Positions 54,240 through 62,000 of a stretch of 64,000 bases of DNA are shown here, piece after piece; positions within the stretch are counted from its first letter, which is position 1; each line of letters begins with the position of its first letter. Under the pieces are notes generated by a model. The model had not been told where the DNA came from and searched no databases. It saw nothing but the letters and a program-made list of their open reading frames with translations. Source of the DNA: Ancylobacter sp. SL191. GTDB taxonomy: Bacteria; Pseudomonadota; Alphaproteobacteria; Rhizobiales; Xanthobacteraceae. The stretch covers positions 2,951,001 to 3,015,000 of the forward strand of contig NZ_CP113056.1 in assembly GCF_026625645.1 (NCBI RefSeq), in the 5' to 3' direction. A program made the translations under genes and the position numbers.

Positions 54240-54816
54240 AGCTTAGAACGGCTTGCAGCGTACGTTCGTCATCGGCGATTGGGTTCGACGCAAGGGTAGC
54301 GAACCCACTCCAGTCCAGTCTGGCGTAGTGAAAATGGACCTCCCCGGATTGACCCGGGGGGGCCATTTGATTTGAGCCATGCCGGCATTTGCCGATCACC
54401 GAGCATGGCGTAATCGCGTTGGCCGGCTTCGGCCGGTGGAGTGTTGCCGACACGCTGCAGCAGTCGGCGAGGGTTGAGTCTGTCGACTGGAGCGAGCGTC
54501 GCGAACTCTGCTGCTTCGAAGGATCACCAATACGCGCAGCACTCGCCACCCTCGGTTTGCCACTGAACAGCATCGTGACCGTGTCATCCGCCATTCGTGA
54601 GCGATATTCGCACCACCCTAGAGTGCCGCAGCGAAGACGTACTTCTCATTTTTATCCACGTCTGCGCGCCGACCAGATCGAAACTGCGAACACCTATGTT
54701 GTTGAAATTGCAATGGGTTAGCAGGTGCCGCCGCCACCTTTGCGGCTGCAACGGTCTTTGCGCGGTGATCCGAAGCAACGCCTGCGCTGCGCCAGGGCGA
54801 GGCGGTTACGCCTGGT
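54240..54816. other. 577-base gap with possible insertion-sequence remnant
   Basis: Short frames on both strands lack any support. The stretch near 54328-54480 (AATGGACCTCCCCGG... and CGAGCATGGCGTAATCGCG) has the feel of a decayed insertion-sequence end in which the reading frame is broken, but no terminal inverted repeats were found. No gene is called. Confidence 0.35.
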
Positions 54817-55728
54817 TCAGTCCTTCTGGAAACGCAGGCGGCAGCGCAGGCCGGCGGGGATGGCGAGGTCGGGATTGGGCAGCGTCAGGCGCACCGCAAA
54901 GGTGCCGCTGCCGGTGTCGAGGATCTGGTCGGCCACAGTGACCGTCGCCTGATGGCGCGAGGCGAGAGGAGCGTCGAAGGTGACTTCGGCGTGACGACCG
55001 GGAGGGGTCGCGCCGTAATAGGCGACGGGAATGAAGACCTCCACCTGCAGCGGATCGATCTGGGCGAGGGTGAGGATGCTGGACTGCTCATTGCGGTACT
55101 CGCCCGCCTCCATGGTCCGCTCGACGACGATACCGTCGATCGGGCTGACCACCCGCTTCTGGTCGAGAACCGCCAGCGCCCGCTCGACATCGAGCGCGGC
55201 GGCCTCAAGGTTCAGCTCGGCCTCGCGCAGGTTGAAGGCCGCGATATCGGCCTGCGACGTTACCTCATCGAACTGAAGCGCGGTGACGGCGCCGGGATTG
55301 GTCTGTTTCAGGCGAATGATGCGGTCGGCCGCTTGCGCGGTGAACTTCACCCGCGCCTGCGCCGCTTTCACCGGCTGGTCGTTGCGCGCCCTCGACCGCG
55401 CGATGGCGAGCTGCGCGCGCTCGACATTGGATTCCAGCTCGACCAACAACTGGCCCTTTTTCACCCGGTCGCCCCGCTCGACATGGATCGCCTCGATCAG
55501 ACCGGGCACGGCGGCGCTGAGCTTCACCCGTGCCGGGGCGTCGACGAGGCAATCGAAGCTGCTGTCCTCCAGCGCGCGCCCCTGCGCAAAGGCCGGGGCC
55601 ACGGCCAGTAACTGGGCCAGCGCAAGCGCCGCCGCGGCGAGGGGAGCAAGACTGCCACAGGGCCAATCAAGCCGCAGACCCGGGACGCCGAGCGGGTTGC
55701 GTGTAAGCGCGGCGGTGCTGCGTGACAT
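54817..55728 (-). CDS. HlyD/RND-type periplasmic membrane-fusion adaptor
   Basis: 303 residues. A hydrophobic N-terminus (APLAAAALALAQLLAVAPAFAQ) is a probable signal, followed by a biotinyl-lipoyl-like half (VPGLIEAIHVERGDRVKKGQLLVELES), a helical hairpin (about 90-165) and the second lipoyl half (VVSPIDGIVVERTMEAGEYRNEQ), then a beta-barrel. It would bridge an inner-membrane pump to an outer-membrane channel. No pump (RND, ABC) or TolC-like gene is in the window, so its partner is unknown. It diverges from the giant surface-protein gene. Confidence 0.88.
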   Translation of the reverse strand: MSRSTAALTRNPLGVPGLRLDWPCGSLAPLAAAALALAQLLAVAPAFAQGRALEDSSFDCLVDAPARVKLSAAVPGLIEAIHVERGDRVKKGQLLVELESNVERAQLAIARSRARNDQPVKAAQARVKFTAQAADRIIRLKQTNPGAVTALQFDEVTSQADIAAFNLREAELNLEAAALDVERALAVLDQKRVVSPIDGIVVERTMEAGEYRNEQSSILTLAQIDPLQVEVFIPVAYYGATPPGRHAEVTFDAPLASRHQATVTVADQILDTGSGTFAVRLTLPNPDLAIPAGLRCRLRFQKD

Positions 55729-55956
55729 TGTTCCGTCTCCTCGCTCATCGGTGCCTGCCGGCTCCGTCCGCGACCTATCCGCCTCCTCCCGACGATTCGC
55801 GGGAGGCATTCATATCGGGGCCCGGCACACCGGCACGCAACAGCGCCCCGCCGCAGCCATCGCCCGCCCCGCGCTACCTTGCAGCGGTAACGCGGCCGGG
55901 CAGATGGCAAGTGAGCCACAGTGCCCAGAAATATACGGAAATTCATATTAATGAGA

Positions 55957-55984
55957 TTGACGGTACTTTGGTGTAGCTTAGCAT
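55957..55984 (+). promoter_or_regulatory. sigma-70-like promoter upstream of the giant surface-protein gene
   Basis: TTGACG at 55957-55962 and TAGCAT at 55979-55984 are spaced by 16 bases inside the only AT-rich patch of the 343-base divergent gap (55729-56071). It lies 88 bases before the proposed GTG start. The remainder of the gap shows nothing else. Confidence 0.45.
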
Positions 55985-56071
55985 TTCTGCGCCATCTGGA
56001 TTGCCGGTCGGCATGGGGCGGTACGCTGTGGGGGCTGCCGTCCTGCGGGTTTGACCCGGGCGTTGGGGGAC

Positions 56072-59000
56072 GTGTTGGCGGGTGCAGATCGGAAGGCGCG
56101 TTCGCAGGAGCGCGCGCGGGAGCTTTATCGCTGGTTGCGTTCCACCGCGTCGCGCGCTGTCATGGCGCCGCGCGAACGTCGTTCCGCCCTGCGTCTCGAG
56201 GCACTGGAACCCCGCCTTCTGCTGAGCGCCTCGCCGCTGACCATTGATCTCGCGACCATTGGCGTCGACGCCGAACCGCGTTCGGTCCTGCTGCGTGTGG
56301 TGGAGGTGGCCGATCTCCAGCGCACGCATAAATTGCAGGTCGTCAATACCCGCACCGACCAGACCGTTTCCGAATATGACCTGTCTTCGGTGCTGAGCGT
56401 GAAGTTGGTCGGCACGGCCGGCAATGACACGGTGACCCTTGGCGCCGGCTTCCCGACCACGACCCAGGTGCTGTTCTCCGGCACGGCGGGCGACGACAAG
56501 CTGATTTTTGCGGCGGGCAACAACGAGGTCATCGACGAGCTGACCGTGCGGCGCGTTGCCGTGAGTTCCGGCATCATTGCGGCGGACGGCTTCAACTCGG
56601 TGCTGTTCGACAAGGTCGGCACCGTCGAGATCACCTCCGAAGTCAATCACCTGACGCTGTGGGATGATCGTGCCGCGGCGAATGATCTGGTGCTTGGCGA
56701 TGCCGATGTCGCCGCTGAAGATGGTCGCCTCGTTTTCGCCGACGCTGGCGCCGTCGCCGGGCAGGGAATCGTCTTCCAGTCGCCGCGCCAGTCGCTCTCC
56801 GTGTCGGGCTCGCGCACGCTCTTCGCGGGCGACGACGTCACCATCCGTACGCTCGATCCGGACTTCGCCGCCGATCTCGATGTAACGACCTCGCGCGGCT
56901 ATGCCCCTTTCGCCGATGAGCCGGAAGAGGACGCGGGGCTGAACGGCGCGGAGAGCGCCTTCTTTGGCGACCTGTTCGGAACGGCGGCGGCGAGCGTGGC
57001 GGAGGAGCAGCTCTTCGCCTATCTCACCAATACCGGGTCGATCACGTTGGAGGGGCGGATCGCCACCAGCGGCGGGGCTGTAACCCTCGTTTCGGATACA
57101 CTGACAGTCACTGGCAGCGGGCGTATCGACACCTCCGCGTCGGGCGAGGGATCCGGCGCCATCGAGTTGGGTGCGCGCAGCCTCTCCATTAGATCGGGCG
57201 CCGAGCTTCTGGCCGGAGCGGCCGGGGCCGGGGGCGAGGCCGGCGACATCACCATCAAGGTCGAAGCGCGGGAATCCCTTGCAAAGGCGCTGCTAGGTTC
57301 GCTTGTTCCTTTCAGCTTCGACCGGCAGGCGGGAGCCATCACCATTGGCAAGGCGACGCTGACCGGCTCCAACATCGAGATTTCAGCGACCTCTATTTCC
57401 GGCACGCTTGACGATGTCGATCTGGGCGTTGCCCTGCCGGAGCTACCGACATTCCTCACGGATGCGCTGGCGGAAAAGCTCGCCAGCATTCCTGGCCGGG
57501 CGGTTGAGGGTTCCGCGCTGTCCAATCTCGGCGCGGCGGTGTTCTTCAAAGGTGCCGACGCCACGATCACGCTCACCGACGCGTCGATCCATGCCGCGGG
57601 CAGTGTCGCCATCGAGTCCGCCACAAATGTCTCGCTGCGGCCGGATGTGGTGGTGGAGCCGGGCGAGGACGCCACCTCCATCGGCGCGCAGATCGCCGTG
57701 GGAATCGGCAGTGCCGCGAGCAAGGTGGGCGTGGAACTGCTCGGCACGACCACCATTGAGGCTGGCGACGACGTGCTGATCAAGGCCGGCGCGGCGCTGG
57801 AGATCGAGGGCAAGGTCGAGATTGCCGCCAAGAGCACGGAAAACGCCGGAGGCGCCAGCGCCGGCGACGCAAAGTCGCTGGCCGTCATCATCGGAATGCT
57901 CGATCTCGACGCCCATGTGACGATGGCGTCGGGTGCCTCCATCTCCAGCCTCGGCGATGTCAATTTTGTCGCCGAGGGCAACCTCACGATGAAGGCCGAG
58001 TCGGCCAGCAAGACGGTTGGCGATGCCAAGGGGGCCGTGGCGCTCTCGCTCGCTTTCTCCAGCGCCGATGTCGAGACGCGGATCGACGGCCGGGTCACGG
58101 CCCGCGGGAGCGTTCAGGAAGGCTCGCCCGACGATGAGGCGGAAAGCCCGGAGGCGTTCGACGGCGATGACACCGAGGTCGTGGACCTCGATGAGGACAG
58201 CTTCAGCATTGCCGAGCACGGCTTCGTGCAGGGGCAGAAGGTCTATTACAAGGCTGAGGCTTCCCCGGTGCTGGGCACGCCCGTCGCGGGCAGCGCCATT
58301 GGCGGGCTGGAGGATGGCGGCGTCTATTACGTCATCAAGACCGACGACGACACGTTCCAGCTCGCCGAGAAGCCGTCCATCGATCTGGGGACGGACGGGC
58401 TCGATCCGGAATCCACCCACAGCTTTCAGATTCCACAGGCGGCCAGCGGCAGCCTGAACGCTCTATCCGGCGCGACGATCCGCATCGATGGGCATGGCTT
58501 CGAGACGGGAGACCGCATCACCTATCAGGCCCCAGCCGGCGAAACGGCGATCGGTGGGCTGACGGACGGGGCGAGCTACATCGTCGAGGTTCTCGACGCG
58601 TCGACCTTCCAGCTCAAGGCGACATCCGGGGGCCCGGCCATCGCGGTGGCGCAGGAGGGAGCGCTTGGGCGGCACCTGTTCCAGCGCGCGGCGGAAGGCG
58701 CGCGCGCGGCGCATGAGGCCGGGTTGACGCTGATGCGGCTCAACGACGTCGCCAACACCATCACGCTGCGCAATCACGGTTTTTCGACAGATCCGGCGGC
58801 GCCGACCTTCGTTCATTACGCGCTGGACGGGGCGGACGACAGCGAGGCCCTGGCCGGGCTCAGCACCAGCGCCACCTATGCGGTGCGCGTCATCGACGCC
58901 GACACGTTCCAGCTTCTCGACGCCAGCACCGGCGCGGTGATCGACCTTGGCGCCGCGCCGTCCGGTGGCACGCATATGTTCGCCTTCCTCGGCGGCGGTG

Positions 59001-62000
59001 TCGCGATCAACGCGGCCAGTGCGGTGGACGATGATACCGATCTCGTCACCGCCACCGCGCACGGCTTCGTGGATGGACAGCAGGTCGTCTACCGCGTCGA
59101 CCCGACCCGCACCCGCAGCGTCGAGCAGACCGTGCAGGATGGGAAGGGTACGCTTGCGACCGAGACGGTGACGCTGGCGGATCGCGCGATCTCGGGCCTG
59201 CGTGACAACGCCACCTATTATGTCGTCGTCATCGATGCCGATCATTTCCGCCTGGTGGAGGAGGCAAGCGACGTCGAGGGCGCGCACGCCATCGACCTCA
59301 CCAGCCTGGGCTCGGGCGACAAGCACAGCCTGTCCGCCAACGACCTCACCACCGGCATCGGCGTCCATGCGGTGTTGAATGGCGAGCTGGAGAACGCGGC
59401 CGAGACCGAGACTGGCGCCGAGGAAGAAGACGAGGACGACGGTGAGGAGCGCGGTGATGTTGCGGGCTCCCGTGGTAACGCGCAGGATTACATCGACGCG
59501 CTGCTCGGTGATGCTACGGCCGATGACGCGCTCCCCGAGGCCGAGACCTCCGGCGAGGATGGCGACCCCGCCAAGGCCGGCGGCAAGGCCGAGGTCAAGG
59601 ACGGCACGGAAGACGAGAATGCGGCCACCAAGGAGGCGCCAAAGGCCGGCGCCAATGGCGGGCTCAGCATCGGCGGCACGGTCGCCTTCTCCTTCACCAA
59701 CCACAAGGTGTCGGCGCTGGTCGGCACCGACCCGCTGGTGCGGACCGTCATCACCTCGGGCGCCGATGTCGATGTGAAGGCGGCGATCGAGCAGAAGTCG
59801 ATCCTGGCCGCAAAAAGCCTCACGGTGAAGCCGGAGGATGGCGGTTCGGCCTCCGACAAGGCGGTGGCGCTGGCAGTGACGGTCGGCGTCTATGGCAATG
59901 ACACCAAGGCGGTAATCGGCGGTAGCGCCGATGTCGACGCGGTCGACACGGTGACGGTCGAGGCGACCACGCAATACCCGTTCCTTGCCGGCCTTGAGGA
60001 TGTGATCGGCGAGAGCCCGTCCGATTTCTTCGACAAGCAGCTCGAGGCGTTCAACGAAGACCCGGAAGACGCGCGCGAGACGCTGATGGACGGCACGCTG
60101 GGCTTCTCCCAGCTGGTCAACAACTGGTCCGTCGCCCTCGCCAATACGGGCGCGGCCGGCTCCATCGGTGTGTCGGGGTCGATTACCACGCTGGTCTATG
60201 ACGACAGCGCCAAGGCGCAGATCCTCAGCGGCGCGCGCATCAACCAGCGTTCCGACGACCTGTTTGGTCAGCCCTGGAGCCCCTCCGACGAGCAGAGCGT
60301 CGCGGTTAATGCGCTGGTGCTGCACGAGACGGTGGACATTGCCGGCTTCGGCAATTGGTCGCTGGGCGAGGGGCTCTCCGACACCATCCGCAAGGAAGGT
60401 CTGGCGGAAGCGGCAAAGGGCGGCAGCCTGGTCGATTTCTTCAACCGTTCCGGCGGCTCGGGTGCCGGCGGCTCGCTCGGGGTGGCGGTCTATCTGTCTG
60501 ACAGCGTCGCCCGTATCGAGGGCGATGTGCTCGTCGCCATCGGCGAGGAAGGCGCGCTGGACGTTACCGCGAAGGAGACGCTGACGCGCGTCGCGCTCTC
60601 GCAGGCGGGGGCGCTGACGGGCGACGATGCCAGCTATGCCATCGCCGGATCGGGCCTCGTCACCGTGGTGCGCTCGCGTGTCGATGCCGGCATCGTCGCG
60701 ACCGCGACCGCGGCGCCGACCATCACCGGCGGCGGGGCGGTCACCGTCGAGGCCGTGAATGACGGCTATATGTTCAACCTCGCCGGCGCCTTTGTCTGGG
60801 GCGGGGCGAGCACGACCAGCGTCGGCGTCGCCTTCGGTGTGTTCAATGTCGACCGCGACGTCACGGCCTTCATCGGGGCCGATTCCCGCGGCGACATCCG
60901 GTCGACGCCGGCGGCCGCAATCCGGATCGAGGCGTCGGAGGTGACCGTTTCCGCCAAGGCGACGGGAACGATGGTGAACATCATCGCGGCCGGCACACTC
61001 AGCGGTCCGGGCAGCTCCTCGGAGTCGGACTCCGAACTGGAAGACGACGCCACCCATGAATCCGACCTCACCGGGGGGCTGAACCCGTCCTCGTCCATGT
61101 CCGGCGGCGGTGGCAAGAGCAGCGGCACCTCGCAGGTGGCCTCGCTCGATGCCTCGAAGTCAGCGCCTTCCTCGCGCAGCGGCATTGGCCTCGCCGGCGC
61201 GGCGGTGGTGACGGTCGGCAACGATACGGTGCGCTCCTATGTGAACGCGGCGGGCACGATCAGCACCTCCGACATGACGGTCGAGGCGCTGAACGAGGCG
61301 GATCTGTTCAACCTCGTTGGCGGCGTCACCGTCGCCTATGGGGGGCAGAGCGGTAACGCCATTGGCGGGGCCTTCGCTGTCACGGTGAATTCCTCGGTCA
61401 CCGAATCCTTCGTCGCCAACCGCCTGAGCGGCCCGACGCCGAGCAACGCGCTGCTGATCACGCTCGCCGGCGCGGCGACCGCGGGCGCGGTGGCAGGCAC
61501 GCGGCCGGGCAAGCTCTCGGTGAAGGCCACGCAGGCGGGTGAGATCGACACCTTCACCGTCGGCATCGGCGTTACCACCTCGTCCAAGCGCGGCTTTGGC
61601 GGCTCGGTCGCGGCCACCCACATCACCAACAAGACGACGGCGACGCTGGACGGCGTGCACGTCGAGCGCGGCGAGGACGGGGCGGCGACCCCCGCCACCA
61701 TGAGCGCGGCCAATGTCGCGGTGGAGGCCCGCAACGCGCTGGACATCTTCTCCATTGGCGGCGGCGTTGGGATCGGCTTGTCCGGAGCCGGCGTGGGCGG
61801 TTCGGTCGCCCTCAACATGCTGGTGTCCAGCACCAAGGCGGAAGCTCTCGGCACGACGCGCCGGGCCGATCTCGATCTCGGCACGGGCAACCTGGCCGTG
61901 AACGCTGCCAATGAGCAGGAGATCGAGGCCTATGCCATCGGCGCGGGCGGCGGCGGCGGCGGCGGCTCCGGTGCATCGGTCGGCTTCACGCTGGCGGCGA

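Noticed and set aside
54220..54594. 124-codon frame on minus between the secreted gene and the adaptor
   Set aside because: No motif, and it overlaps the end of the secreted-protein gene. It may be part of a decayed insertion sequence but cannot be shown.
58463..61057. 864-codon frame antisense to the giant surface protein
   Set aside because: It shares codon phase with the sense gene in the way expected from GC skew. It is rich in Arg, Gly and Asp with no domain, and it ends inside modules of the sense protein.
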